A program made the translations under genes and the position numbers. The notes under the pieces are model-generated. The model searched no databases and was not told where the DNA came from. It was given only the letters and a program-made list of their open reading frames with translations. From Mansonella perstans (Eukaryota; Nematoda; Chromadorea; Rhabditida; Onchocercidae), in contig JBAMDO010000566.1 of NCBI GenBank assembly GCA_037074765.1, forward strand, positions 248,001 through 312,000: DNA of 64,000 bases, in the 5' to 3' direction. Shown piece after piece: positions 13,201 to 26,905 of the stretch (position 1 is its first letter; each line of letters opens with the position of its first letter).

Positions 13201-14712
13201 TCCTAATGACAGACACGAAAATCGCTGAGTGATGAAAGCAAATAGAATGGTTATTTTATTTCTCATAAATATCAGTCAGGAAAATTTCAACTATTTAATG
13301 AAATGCATTTAATAAATTTCAAAACAAATCACTGAATGATTTGAAGAGATTTCAAAGAGGCTAGAAGTAAGGCAAAAAGAGATAGCAGCTATAAGAAATG
13401 TGCATATGTTGTTGAATTTAATGTGTATAATTAGGATTACTTCAGATTAACTCTTTGTTGACTTCATTTATCGATAGAAAGAAAATGAATTTTGTTGTTG
13501 AAAAATATTTATTAGTTTTGATTGAGGAATGCTGATATTCGTTCTTATAATGATTTTTTAAATTGGAACTTTCATATTTACTGAGTGAATTTGTTTATTG
13601 AGAGTTGATCCTTTTTTAGTTTAATTTAATTTTTAAAAATGTTCATGTCTTGAGACTACTAATTAAACCTTGTTTGGATGAAAAAATGCTGCTGTTGAAT
13701 ATCTGCGATAACTAGCTCTCTTTGATAAGCTTTGGAATGATTGACCTAGCTAAATACTTTTCATCATTTGTGTAGATACAAGAGTAAAACGAAATTTAGC
13801 AAAACTCAAATATATTTTCCTTAACGATATCGTTTCGTATCATATCTTATAGTTTTCTATTACTTCAATGAAAACATCGATCTACGAAATTAAATTGTGA
13901 TGTAGACAAAGTATCTTGAACAACTTGACTAAGTTGAATATGGGCACCGTAATATATTTTTTCAATTGCATTGCATGATTTCTTAGGATTGCATAATATT
14001 AGTTTTTTTATACAATCTATGAATTTTGATGGAAGAATATTTATTATTTGATTTAAATTGGAAATTTAATGTCCTTTTTCAACATAAAGATTTTATATTT
14101 CTCCTTTAGTAATTTTTTTTACGGAGGAAATCTTTGCAGTTTTTTGTTGATTTATTAACTTTATTAAAAAAAGTCACTTCTATAATTGCTACATACCTGG
14201 CTAGCAGTTAATGGAGCTTATTGCTCAAAATTGCTCAACGAATACATTTTGACCTGTTTTTCGCTCCTCACTGAAGTATACATTGGCAAGAAATGTTTAA
14301 TTTAATTCGAATGAAAGAGTGAATCAGTGGAATAATTTGGATTTATCTAACGACCAGATCAAAATAATGACAGATAAAAGGAAAAGACTTCTTGCTTAAG
14401 TCATGGAAAAATTCTCTGTTACCAAATTATCCTCACAAAACAGTAGAAATAGCATTGAAAGGTATTTGTAATTTCTTGTAATTAGGATATGCTCATAGTT
14501 GTAATTGATCTAGAACGAATCGCTCAGATTTAATTTTTTTCATTCACAGTGATCGTCTTCCAGTGATATTTTAAGGGCGCAGGAGACTCTCTTATCGAAA
14601 CATATCACTCACTAATTAGATAATTAAGTTTTTTGTTCAACTGTCGCAGATTTTAATTAGTAACGATTTTACAGGTGCTTTATATCTTTTCATTAGGATT
14701 TTTGAGCTTTTT

Positions 14713-15132
14713 TTATTTTTCGTCACTAAAAGATGTTCATTTTTGTGAATAGAAATATTTCGAAGTTCGGTGACATTTTGATTTTTGCTGATTTCATTAC
14801 AGTTCTGCATCTTTTGACTCACTTCATCCCACATACTGATTAAAACGCTTTTCATCTCCGGTCTTTCACTCTGTTGTTAATTATATTGCCTAATTTCACT
14901 GTTGTCTGTTTTGCCATTCCTATCACTAATCACAGTGATATGCTTAATTTCATTATTGCCTTTAGTTGTTTTCTGACTGATAACAATTATCATTTGGGCT
15001 GTTATTTAAGTTTTCCAAAAATAATTGAAGTGTTGGATGGGATTTTGATGCGTTTTGGGTAAATAGATGTAAAAAAAAGAAAAGATTGATTACTTGTCCG
15101 ACTACGAAAGAAAGAGTAATAGTGTCCAGTTA
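14713..15132 (+). repeat. Dispersed repeat, copy B
   Basis: Second copy of the segment at 7449-7890, same orientation, diverged. On the minus strand it contains a 72-codon ATG-initiated frame (14855-14637). The matching part of copy A carries several stops in that frame, so the frame is probably a decayed element rather than a gene. Confidence 0.7.
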
Positions 15133-17816
15133 TTGGTAATTTGTCAATGATGCTTGGTTCTGCTGAGAATTGAGGTCAAGAGGAAAACAAGAGGGAGAAC
15201 GGAGATCCGCATAACTGTGATATTTTGTAATTCGAATGATAGTCATTTCTTGTATGTGTGTTTTTTTCCTTTTCTTTTGTTGAAGTTGTGGAAATTTTCA
15301 GTTTTTTCGAATTCCTCTAAATGAAAGTCATGATTGTAGCTTCATTGGATTGGAATTGAAGAGAAGGAAATATGAAAAATTGATAAATTAATGAGCAAAA
15401 AAAAATTTTTAAATGAAAATGTGGCGAAGAAAGAACGGATTAAGATTTAACGGGGGAATAAAGGACAGGAGGATAATGGAATGAAAAATGGAAATCAGTG
15501 CTGCGTATTTAAAAAATTGGAATATTGATAAGTCGAAATTAAAATAACCCAAAATTACAGAAAATGATTTGAGACAGAAAAGTACTGCTTTTAAATTTTT
15601 TCTTTCACATTAAACGAACAATTAACTGTGTGACTATGAAGAATATTGAAACGATGTTGATTCATTGGTTGGATATAATTGCGGATGTTGATTGACTGGA
15701 TATAATTGTAAAATATACAGAGGGACTGTCATAGATATAACTTGCCAATGGAAAAAGTGACAATTAGCTGTTTCACAGTTCTTTCCAATATCTTCTTGAT
15801 TTTCTCCAAGGCCAAATAACTATCCTTAGGAGTGGAATGATGATAATTGGCAGGAATAAAGTAAATATAATAGAAGGAAAAATTGAATTGAAAAATGATA
15901 TTATTTTCATGAAAATTAAGACGGTTGTTGAAATGAAATATTTTATCCTTGCATTGCTATCAAAATAGAACAACTAATTTAAAAGCAACAGGAGTGAGGA
16001 ATGTTTCAATAATAGCAATCATTTTCCATTATTATTTGAAATTTTCTAACAGCAAAATTATTCTTTTATAAAATGAAATAAATTTTTCGAAAATTTCGAT
16101 TCTATTTTTTTTTAAATTTTTTCCAAATTTATATCATTTAGAGTTTTCTTTTGCCAAATTTTCATTTTATATAATGCAATAATTCATTAGATATCTACAG
16201 TAGAATAGTGAGGATGAAAATTTTGTTTATAGAAGTATCTATATGTATATTTAATAACAAAAAGATTGTAGGAACAATTAATTATAGTAAAGGAAAAATT
16301 AGAAATAAATTACTTTACATATTTGCATCAGCCAAATTCAGCGCCATAGCGTATATTGTTTTTTTTTTTCTTTTTTTAAAAATTTCGCAATACTGATGCT
16401 GTATCGTGCTCATATTGATTGCTTGTTATTTCAAATATTTCTTTAATAGTTTGAAATTTCAACTCTCTGTTAATTCCACTGAACACATGAGCAGAATAAA
16501 AAATATTGATAAATTGCATTTGCTCTCATTTTTGTTTTTAAATGCTCTGTCGCACACGACACCAACAGAGACGATCTTATCAATGCCTCCTTCATTTGTT
16601 GTTAGTCAGTGATTTTATCATCATTTCTTGATAATTTTTTCATAGAATTCACTGTTATTGTTCAATTTCATTTTCTTCATTTATCGATAGAAAGAAAATG
16701 AAATTTGAAAAGCAATCATTACTTTCGATGAATTCCGCTAAATTATATTTGAAGCAGTTATGTGATCAAAAATTTTTCCAGAGTCATTGGTGACAAAATA
16801 AAATTTAAAAACAGTAAACGGAATTTGCTATTAATAAATTAAATTTCTTTGATTTAATTTATTCTCGAAAGCTTTTAATTTAATTTAAATTGTGTTGTCC
16901 TACTAGTTTATTTTCTAGAGATTCCGAAAAGTGGGAAATGTCCCTTCTTGTATCAATGCTAATTGATTCCTCGATTACTCCTGCACGAATCCTCCATCAC
17001 TGAGCTTCGATGCAGTGATGTGATACTTCGATAGATTATAGATTTAACTAATTCGGAAAATCTACCAATGATTATTGTCCAAGCTTAGCTTAATGTTGCA
17101 ACAAAGATTTACTAGAAAATTAAAAGTGCTAATTAGCTAAGATGAATAGACTTTCAAGGATTTTGCGAAAAGAAAACAGTGAATGTAACTTTCAACAAAA
17201 CTTTCCATAGCGTATTTTTGCTCATTTTCAATGAACTATCATTTCATGAGAAGTGCCATACATTCGGAATCTCATTTACATTCTATGTACTCATTTACAT
17301 TATAATACGCCATTTACATATTTTGATTATTTGCATTATGTATCTACATTAAAAGGGAAATAAGAGAAGTATCTATGATTTCATTTGTTTGATTCATCTA
17401 TTTCTGTAGAATAAATAGATATATATAAATACGATGATGAACTTTCCCAGGTCGAATTCATTCAATTAGTCATTTCAGAGGCTGCTAATTTAATTTCGGA
17501 ATTTCATTGTTTTAAATAAATCACTGTTTCGTTTATTTTGTTAAATTCTATCGAAAAATCAAAGATTTCAAATTGAATTACCTGAATTACTAAAGCTTAA
17601 ACGAAGCAAGTACATCTGCAAAATCTTCTTAAATGCTTGAAGTCTTTTCTTAGAACAAATATAGCAGTGTTAATTTTAATAGCTTGAAATCAAATGATGA
17701 TATTCATGCATATAATTCCTTCACTAATTGTTGCTAATTCATTTTTATTACATTAACTACGTGTTCTTCTTAGTCAAATCATATGAATGCATAATTTTTA
17801 TTCGAAAATTTAAATT

Positions 17817-17895
17817 TGTAACAAGTACATGAATGTTCGCAACCTTGTAACAAGTACACGAATGTTCGCAGCCTGTAACAAGTACATGAATGTTC
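17817..17895. repeat. Three-copy 28-29-bp tandem repeat
   Basis: The unit TGTAACAAGTACATGAATGT plus TCGCAACCT occurs three times head to tail. The second copy has CACG for CATG, and the last is truncated after TTCATC. It lies in the gene-poor stretch upstream of C1GALT1. Confidence 0.9.
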
Positions 17896-19735
17896 ATCAT
17901 TGCAATGTGCGCTTAACACACATAGAAATGGTATTTTGATAAATCATGTTTCTGTGTTTTAATGATAGATAAACACATGAAGAACGAAGAAAAATATTAT
18001 GCAGGAATTCACACAGAAGTGCAAGTGTATCGGAGATTAGTTACCATAGAAATAGAGCAAAAGTTTGATTTCAGTGTTTTATTGTTTTTTCATCTATATT
18101 TTGCAAGTATCTTCATCGATGATTTGAAATTTTGAAAATTTTGCTGTGGCATTGCTTTAATTCCTCTTTTCCCTTTTTCTCTTTGTCACTTTTAATCATA
18201 TCTTTCATCATTTTGCTCGTTTTAGTGGCTTTTTTATGGCAGTAAGTGTCTAATTCTCATTTTACTCTATAACTTTCAATGATTAACTTATTCGAAGTTA
18301 GGAGTAATTAAATCTAACGTAAAATTATTCTTGCATAAAATTATTTTTAGGCAAAAGTTGTAATATGTTGTTTGAAATGAATTAGATGTGTAATGTAAAA
18401 TGCTTTCGTTGGTTCGATAATTGAAAGATAGTACCGAACTATACAAGGAGTTTATAGATGGAACATTGGTATGCAATTTATCAGAGTTGAAAGTTTGCTA
18501 CGCAAGAGATGATTGTATTTAAAACTATTCAATACATTCCATATATTTGTGAGATTATATCACAGATTATGTCATGACTTGCATTTTTGATTTAATATTA
18601 GATATTGGATTTGCCACACTTTAATAGAAAAGAAATCAGTTATCAAAATAGGAACATGTAATTTGATCTGGAGTTCTAAATTATGTGGGATTCCTAACTA
18701 TTAAAAATTTGATTTCATAGATCATGAAGTGAAGATATATGTGTCGTATAGACTAGTCCTGAGAAATTGATCTTTTGATTGATTTGAAAGCGGGGGTAGA
18801 GGAGAGGGCCAAAAATAAAATTGAAAAAGTAATAGTGTCCAAATTTCATTTTCACCATTCTGTTTTTTTTTTTCCATAAAATGTTAGGGAAGAACGACGA
18901 GCTTTGTCATATTGATTATCTTCCTGTCCTTTTTGCTTGAATTTATGTGGGATTTAATGCATTGGATGATGTTATGCATAATATAAATTGTTAATGGTTC
19001 ATTGATTATTAAGGCGATTAGAAAATGATAAAAGGATTTGTAGATAATATAATGAATATAATATACTTTTATCATTATTAAATGAAATGTTACAAGAAAA
19101 GTTGATCATTTATTATTTACAGTCATTCAATTAATCCTAATTAATGAACGATAATAATAGACTATTCTTAATGTATGCGATCATTTTGTAGCTTATCGAC
19201 CTAAAGTTTAAAAAAATGAAGTATTAGTTTGATTGAAAATTTTAGGGAAACTGTGATAGTTCTATTTTATATTTTTTATTTATTTTTTTTTTATATTTTG
19301 TCTATGATTTATTTTATTCAAAGTAGGTCCTCGAAATTTTAAAAAAAAAAAAAATTATGGCCTCGAAATTTTGAATGACGTATTTTAATAAGTGGTGTTG
19401 GATGTATGTGAATAATTGTTTTATGACAAGTGGGTTGCTAGACGACTCATTTGATTAGAATTTTATGATACAGAGCAGTTACACTTAGAGGAGAACTCAT
19501 CATTTCGTATCACAGATAGAAAAGTGACTAAATAAGACAAAATTTTTGGGGTGACATTTCTCGAGAGGAATTGGACCAAAAAATTTATGGTTAGCATATT
19601 TCAAACTAAGCATCCTCGTTTTTTCATATACCTATAAACTTTTATTCTGCCTCTTGATCTAGTTCATTCATTCGTTTTAAAGGCGGAATCTGTTTGTTAT
19701 CTTATATGTTACATACAACCTCAATGGATGATCTT

Positions 19736-19800
19736 ATAACCTCGATTCATCGAGGCTTTTTTTTCATATAACCTCGATTCATCGAGGCTTTTTTTTTCAT
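19736..19800. repeat. Duplicated hairpin plus T-tract unit
   Basis: Two adjacent 32-33-bp units each read ATAA, CCTCGA-TTCA-TCGAGG, C, then T8-T9 and CAT. Each has a perfect 6-bp stem with a 4-base loop followed at once by a T run, which looks like a bacterial intrinsic terminator. In a nematode nuclear genome a regulatory role is not implied. Confidence 0.85.
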
Positions 19801-20325
19801 TGAGTTATTGTGACTTGTGGTTCATTTATATTTCAATTAAATTAACATGTATAATATGGCCAGGACAAACTTAACAGGTAATTTTGGTAAAGGATGACAA
19901 AACGTGAGCGATAAATGACACGCATTTAATTTATCTGCTTGCTTGCAGTATAAACGTCCTGATGGTTAATTTATCGGCAAGGCTTGTCATTCTAGTTAGA
20001 TCACTAATGATTACTTGATGCTATTACATTGATTATTTACAATGGAAAGCTGATCAAATATTTACTGAATTGTACACATTTGAAAATGAACCTTCTGAGC
20101 TATTGCTATTCATCCTTGCATTTTGTTTTTACGGATACGCTACTGTTGAACTGATATGAATAAAACGAATCCTTTTTTTCTTTTGTTTTTTTAATTTGTG
20201 AATTATTGAAATAAGAAAATTGTTGCGTTTTCCAGTTTCAAAGCAATTAGCAGAAGCGATGTTCAAACTATCCATTGGGTGATTTTAATGCATGAATGGT
20301 TTTCAATATTGTCATTGATAGGAAA

Positions 20326-23300
20326 ATGCTGGTTAATATGCGGTTATTATCATCCGGATTTTATGTATTATTCGGTATTATTATTGGCTTTTCGCTGACA
20401 TTCCTCTGTCTGTCGGGTGAATTTTTAATTTCATCCTATCCGATATCAACATTAATTCATAAAAACTGATCCGATTTCAGCTGTCTAAATTTGATATTTT
20501 TAACGGTATTAAAATTGTTTGCTTGAAAACATTACTCTCGTGCAAGCTTATCATATTAGAACTTATTTTCTGTGAAATTATCATAGAAATATGAAATAAA
20601 TCGTTAGCTTATGCGGTTTTAAGAATCAAGCAATAAAAATTGATTTTTTGTTGCGCTTGATTTTTACCGATTGGAATTTTCATCATCATTAAAAATTTTA
20701 TTCGACCTTGAATTTTTATTTATTTGTTTTTTTTGTATTGTGGTTAAAAATTCAAATTAGTTAAAAAGGGCTGGGTTTAGATTACTTTCAATTAAAAGCG
20801 CATAACCGTAGTATGTTCTATTCTTGGTTTATTCCATATTTTTTTTTAGGTACTTATTTTGTGACTTCACCTATGGCTGGGCTAGTCGCTAAACAAACGT
20901 CTAAGCGGATTTCTGGCTCCATTCATGATGCTCATAATGAATGGGAAATCGACGATAGTAATGGACCAAGTGCTCCAATATTTTTCCATGAAAATGGAAG
21001 CAACTTACACGATGGTATTTTCTTATTTTTTAAATTGTAATTTATTTCTTTTGAATTGCTATGGAAGCTTAATTCAAGTTACATTTCTTTTCCAATAGTT
21101 TTTCAAACTTTTAAGATTATGCAAGACTTTCGAAATTTTCATCATTTACAGATGATGATTCTGTGGCAAAATTAGTGAAATCAAAGGTACGAGTATTCTG
21201 TTGGATACTAACCGGCAAACAGAATCATGAGAAAAGAGCAAAGCACGTGAAAGCGACGTGGAGCCGGCGTTGTTCAAAGTAAATTGGATCTTAATCTTGT
21301 ATAGTGCAGTAGTTGAGAATTTCGATGAAGCGATCACTTTATTCATGGACTTAATTCATTATTAGATATAGAAAAATCTTACATTTGGATCTGTAATAGG
21401 AGAAAAGAGCGCATTTGAATTGGAAAGTGGATGTACTGAAAAGAGGAGGGAAGCCTTAAAAAAAATTGGGGAGATTAAAAGTATATAAAAAAAAAAAAAT
21501 AATTACTGCTAGGCACTGATTGATAGATGAAAGAATCTAAAAAACGTGAGTGATGTTAGTGGCAGTAATAAAGATGAAATTTTTATATTTTCACGACAAA
21601 GAACAAAGTTCACCGGTTCCTTCATTTCGGAATAGCTCGCAAACAATTTACTGTTACATGCCTAAATTTATTTTGCAAAGTTTATTTATATAATGATTTT
21701 TGAATTGTTTCAACATTAATTTTGAATTATAAATATATCCAATGACAGGTACATATTTATGTCTTCGGAAGCAGATCCATCTTTACCGTCCATAAATTTG
21801 AATATATCAGAAGGTCGTGATCATTTATGGGCCAAAACAAAAGCAGCATTTAAATATTTACATGACTTTTACCTCGATGATTATGATTGGTTTTTGAAAG
21901 CGGACGATGATACTTATGTTATCGTGGAAAATCTAAGGTTTCCTTTTACTGCTTTTCATTTTTGAGAATCTCATTTTTTAAATATGTTTGTAGCTGTGCA
22001 TAATGGAAACTTTATTGAATTATATTTTTTGTTATTATTGAACCTTGAAAAATTCTTTATAAAAGAAACGGTTAAAATGGTGTAATTGACGGATGAATTT
22101 TCTGAAAGTGCGGAATGAAATTAAGTTGGAAATAATGCTAACATTTTTGAGTACGGTATTTTATTCAGATTCATGTTGTTGGCACATGACCCAAATGAAC
22201 CGGTTTGGTTTGGCTGTAAATTTAAACCCTTTACAAAGCAGGGTTATATGAGTGGTGGAGCTGGTTACGTGCTCTCTAGAGCAGCTCTTAAAAAATTTGT
22301 CACTGAAGCACTTCCGGTAATTTTAGCATATTTGAATAGGTGATGTTGATACTGTTGGAAATGATGAGATAATTAATATATTATTCATGAAGGGGTCAGG
22401 TTAATTAAGAGAATATTTGATCAGTTAGTTAAATAACTGATTCATGATTTAATTATTCATTTGATTGAATTATTATTGCAACTGAGTAAGTGGTCTACAA
22501 AGATTCAACTGGTATTTTTGAAAGATTCGTTTTGCTTTTAATAAGTTGTCCTGGCAACGTTATTATTTTAAAATGTTTATTTCGAAGCAAATTAAGGATC
22601 CTAACAAGTGTAAGAAAAGTGGAAGTGGTGCGGAAGATGCAGAAATTGGAAAATGCTTGGAAAAAGTTGGAGTAAAAGCAGGCGATTCAAGAGATGCTGA
22701 GGGTCATCACAGGTTAATAATTATTATGAAAAAGATGTTAACTCGAGGATTTTGGAATAAATTCTTGTGCTTGATAATTATTAACGAGTTTTTCTAATTG
22801 ATGACTGTCAACGACTCTTTCTAATTTCGTTCTAAAAAAGACATTACGGTTTCAGGTTTCTGCCATTCGTACCAGCACATCACTTAATGCCAGGACATGT
22901 AGATAAGAATTTCTGGTTCTGGCAATATACATATTATCCTATAGAACAGGTTTGTTTTTCACGTTCTTATCAATTTGTTTTTCATGTTCTTATCAATCCT
23001 GTCACTGAATTTTAATCGGTTTCTTATTATCCATTTAATCGGTTTCTTAGTACTTGGTAATTTATTCTGATCTTTAGATGTTTGTTAATTCGAAAAGCAA
23101 AGTCTCTGATAATATTTCTTGCCGTTTACGATTTTAAAGGCTCCTAAATACTGATACTAAATTTCTTAATCAAATTTCTCTTTAATATTTTTGGAGAGAT
23201 TAGTTATACATGCTTCAGCATTTAATTGTTATTCTCCTATACATTCTGTACAGGGTCCAGAATGTTGTAGTGACTACGCAATATCGTTTCATTATGTAGA

Positions 23301-24054
23301 TCCTTCACTGATGTACGTCTTGGAGTATCTTGTTTATCATCTGCGACCTTTCGGTTAGTTCATTCTATAAATTTTCATGATTTTACAAAATCTGCTTTTT
23401 GCAAGCAAAATGAGTATATTACTTATATGCCTTTAATCCTGTTTAATACATTTAGATTATTATTTGTATGGAATTTAAGAAATTGATCTTCTTGAAGAAT
23501 TGCTTACAAACGAATGTTTGTTTTAATATAGTCAATAAATTTTGGTGTTGCATCTTTTCTGAAAGGACCAAAACACGTAGGATTTATAAAGCTCTTAAGA
23601 TCTAGTACAGCTAGTAATTTCGAAAAATTTTGGCCTTTTGCTTTTTCTGTATTATTTATCCTTTAAACAATCCAGATTCAGAAGAGGACGTTTGTCTTAA
23701 CTAAAACTCTGATTAATTGAAGCCGTGCACGCTAGGCTATATATTTCTGGTTTGCCGTCGATTTAATGTTTTGGTATTTGCACGGTTAATCTTTTTGGTA
23801 TTTCTACTATTCGCAAAGATTTCACTTATGAAGGCCAAAAGTGATTCAAAGTGATTTTTTTTTGGTTTTAAGGTGTCAGAAAAAGATTTGGATCACAAAC
23901 CTTGTTGGAAGCTTACCGCTTGGCAGTGAAGAATATGGGACCAGATGATGTGTTTAAAAAAGTAAATGTCTCAAATGAATCGCTAATTACAGTTTCGCAG
24001 AATTTGGACATTCTACCGAAACCATCTGTAGAAGAGAAAAAAACAGTTAGCTGA
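20326..24054 (+). CDS. C1GALT1: Core 1 O-glycan synthase: glycoprotein-N-acetylgalactosamine beta-1,3-galactosyltransferase
   Basis: Transfers galactose from UDP-Gal to GalNAc-Ser/Thr in the Golgi, forming the core 1 (T antigen) structure. Nine exons: 20326-20416, 20850-21014, 21152-21278, 21749-21937, 22169-22316, 22597-22712, 22856-22949, 23254-23353 and 23873-24054 (TGA). Phases are consistent and give 403 residues, against 363 in human. Residues about 9-29 form a type II membrane anchor; residues 31-90 are a stem with no strong conservation. The catalytic part starts at [20 protein letters not shown], then [10 protein letters not shown]. The metal-binding triple Asp is at 180-182 in [29 protein letters not shown] (215-227), AGDSRD and [13 protein letters not shown] follow, all as in vertebrate C1GALT1. 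The ATG was chosen because its exon supplies both the anchor and the required phase 1. AATAAA lies at 24321-24326. Confidence 0.95.
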
Positions 24055-26905
24055 CAGTTTTGCTTGCAGAATCCAGAAATATCGCGGAATTGGTGATGAA
24101 TGATTTGATTTATTTGTTCGTGGCAAAGCTGACGAATATTTCTGAATACGTAATACATTCTCATAAATTACTAGTTCCTTTTAGATAGGATATGAATACA
24201 TAGATAAAGCTTATAGTCTTAATACTTTCAATTCTATTCTCTTTCTCCAATTTTTTCTCTCTTTTTCCTTATGGTTAATTAATTAGCAGTAAAAATGCAA
24301 ACCTTGTTGTTAATAACAAGAATAAATTCTTACCTCATTTTCCTTTTTTTTCAGTCCTTTTTTTATTATTCAAATTTTTGAGCATTATGTGATAAACGGA
24401 GTGCAACCGATGATTGTGAAAATGGTTTGGTGATTTGTGATAGCAGGGAGTTTCCTACCTCTTTTAGAGAAGTTTATGATGGCACAGGCTATATGCATAC
24501 TGTTATTTGTTTTAGTTTTTTCAAAGATACGGGTTTTCAATTCAATTGGTCATATTTTCTTTTTGTGTTCTTTCCATTTTCTTCTGTCAATTGCAATTTC
24601 AAAACTTTTTTTTCTTCAATTTATCATAATCGCAATAATTTTATTTCACAGTTACTATTAATTTCTTTATTTTTTGTTAGTTTTCTACTTGAGATGGCAA
24701 TCATAGTAAATTGTCTTTTGACGATCATTTTTTTACGATTTTTGATTATAAATTATATAAACGATTACCACAAAATTCAGCTGATACAATATTAATTTCA
24801 TTTTTGATTAATCATTTCTTTGTTATATTTTTTGTTATCTTTACTTCTCTTTATCTTCTATAAGATCAGTCATTCCTTCTGCTCATTGTTTGTTATGCTA
24901 TTTGCTGACCATTGCTTGTCCATTATTTATTCTTTTCAGTTGTATATATCCTCCATCCGTTGTCCATTGCTTTAAGGATTGAACAGTTCTCCTTCATTCT
25001 TGTCGGCTGTATTTGTTGTTAGATCTTTTTTAAGCTTCCATATATTTATATGGATAATATGAGGTTTTTTTAGGAGAAAATTTTTTTTACTACAATTAAT
25101 TACTTTGATAATTTTTTCTTGAACTGAAATGCTCTTTGTTCGAACTTTTGACCTTTAATATGATTGTATTATAACGGAGGAGATAATTCTACGCAGGAAT
25201 TTATTCCAACGGTATTTGTGTAAAATGTTGATTTATTCGCTCTAAAATTTGGTTTATATATTGCAAATAATAGGAATTGAAATATCTGTTGAATATACAT
25301 TTGCTTGATTGTTGTGATATGGAAGGATAATAAGTTTTAAAATTAATGGGCAATGTTTCTTGAATTTTTTGGACGCATATTGCAGAAGTCTTTGTTAAAA
25401 AAGAATTTTTTGACTCGTCAATACTAACTTTTAAACAACTGATATTCATCATCCAAAGTGTGAGAAGCTATCCCTTTAAGATATTTTAGGTAGTCATTGA
25501 TAATTTAGAAAAAAGCCTGTCTGGTTATGAAAAAGACGTGATAAGTATTCATGAATGAATTACGTAAATGACAAAAGCATTGCAATGATTAAAGGCACTG
25601 CAATCTGATCTGTGCTTTTATCAAATATAGCATAAAAATATCCAAATAAGTAAAAAGTACAACACGGCAGGCAGTAACTCGAATAGATCGTTCATATACA
25701 CCTATACGAAATAAATGTGAATAAGATCTGGGTATACGTATATACAGCAGACTAGGATCTTGACACTTCACATAGATTAATATATTTGTATTATATGCAA
25801 TAACACTTATAAATGCTAGAAATGAATCAAATGAGTAGCAGTATGATCTGTTATGTTTTTATAATTGTTTACATGAATTCCACAGTAGATGAGTTTGAAA
25901 CATTTTACTCTAGGATGAATTGGTACTAGCACACTTATTCCCAACGATTTGTTTAGCAGAGAGAATGATTTTGGCAAAACTTTTAACATCCTGCGGTGAT
26001 TTTCAAAGTACAGTTCGTCCGGTTGCCAGAACCTGGGAAGGCTAGTAGTTGAATTTCTTTCAGTTATTTTTCACTTCTCAAAAGCATTCTGAATATTAAT
26101 TAATAAAGAGAAAGTGTCCCTTAGAAAAACGCATCTTTTTTTGCGACCATTTTATTAAATGATTAATTTCGTTCAGAAATTATCTTATTTTTTTGTTAAA
26201 CAAAGCTACCAGTCTTTTTTTAGAAATAGCTTTAATTTGTTTCCCTTTCCAAATTTAGTGTTTCAATTATTTGATATTGAAGACTTTTCCAGAATTTCAA
26301 TAGGATAATCCGAACGTTTGAAGTTATAGCCGGAATTCGATAGTATGCTTTCTGTCCACTTAATGAAATACTAAATTCCATTTAACCTCTAAAAGATAGC
26401 AGCTATCAGTTATTCAATCAAATAATAAGCAATTTTCCTGCCTAAATATGGCATATTTGCAACAAAAACTGTTTTACAAGAATGTAAGATCAACTTAAAA
26501 ATTTCGAGTGGATACTAATTATTCAAAGTCTTTAGTATTAAATTTGGGGACATCAGCATAGCTTTGTTTTTAACCAACAGTGAATCATATCGCTTCCACT
26601 GTGCTTCTTACGAAACCGTTCTTTAGTGATCGCGGAAAAAAAAATCTTTGTAGCCGTATCAATGAGTGCTGGTGACGCAATTAATTTGATCGCAAAAGCA
26701 ACTTTTTTCCTGATTTCTATTTGTTGTAAATACTGTGTTTAGCAGCAAATCACAAATACTTTCCATTCCAATTTTTAGGAATTAGGAATTACGGGAATTT
26801 CAAAAATTCTATAATTGACCTTTCCGAAAAGATTTGAAGCGCTGATAATCATTGCAAATTCTCAATTCCGATGTTCTCATGTGAACAATGATAATGTTGT
26901 TTTAT
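24055..26905. other. Intergenic region downstream of C1GALT1
   Basis: Holds the C1GALT1 3' UTR with AATAAA at 24321. T-rich open frames near 24427-24795 have no domain character. A minus-strand frame at 25201-25452 is treated separately. No other gene was recognised. Confidence 0.55.
25201..25452 (-). pseudogene. Possible hAT-type transposase fragment
   Basis: An 83-codon minus-strand frame starts ATGATG at 25452 and ends TAA at 25201. Its composition is more protein-like than neighbouring frames. The segment NRYFNSYYLQYINQILERIN resembles the 'YxR..lfiPfLD.li.qL..RF' stretch that precedes the C-terminal dimerisation part in hAT transposases. Stops follow soon after, and no catalytic residues or terminal repeats were found. 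This is a family guess by pattern only; a chance open frame is the main alternative. Confidence 0.25.

Larger units (their letters stand above)
10343..20325. other. Gene-poor AT-rich stretch, about 10 kb
   Basis: Neither strand shows a chain of phase-compatible exons, a domain motif or a tRNA. It holds poly-T runs (about 12910-12952), copy B of the dispersed repeat, a 29-bp tandem triplet at 17817-17895, and a duplicated hairpin at 19736-19800. A 28-bp word (cttcatttatcgatagaa followed by agaaaatga) occurs near both 13463 and 16676. Unseen 5' exons of C1GALT1 or noncoding RNA genes remain possible. Confidence 0.55.

Noticed and set aside
14637..14855. 72-codon minus-strand frame in repeat copy B
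   Set aside because: The homologous part of copy A carries stop codons, so the frame is not maintained.
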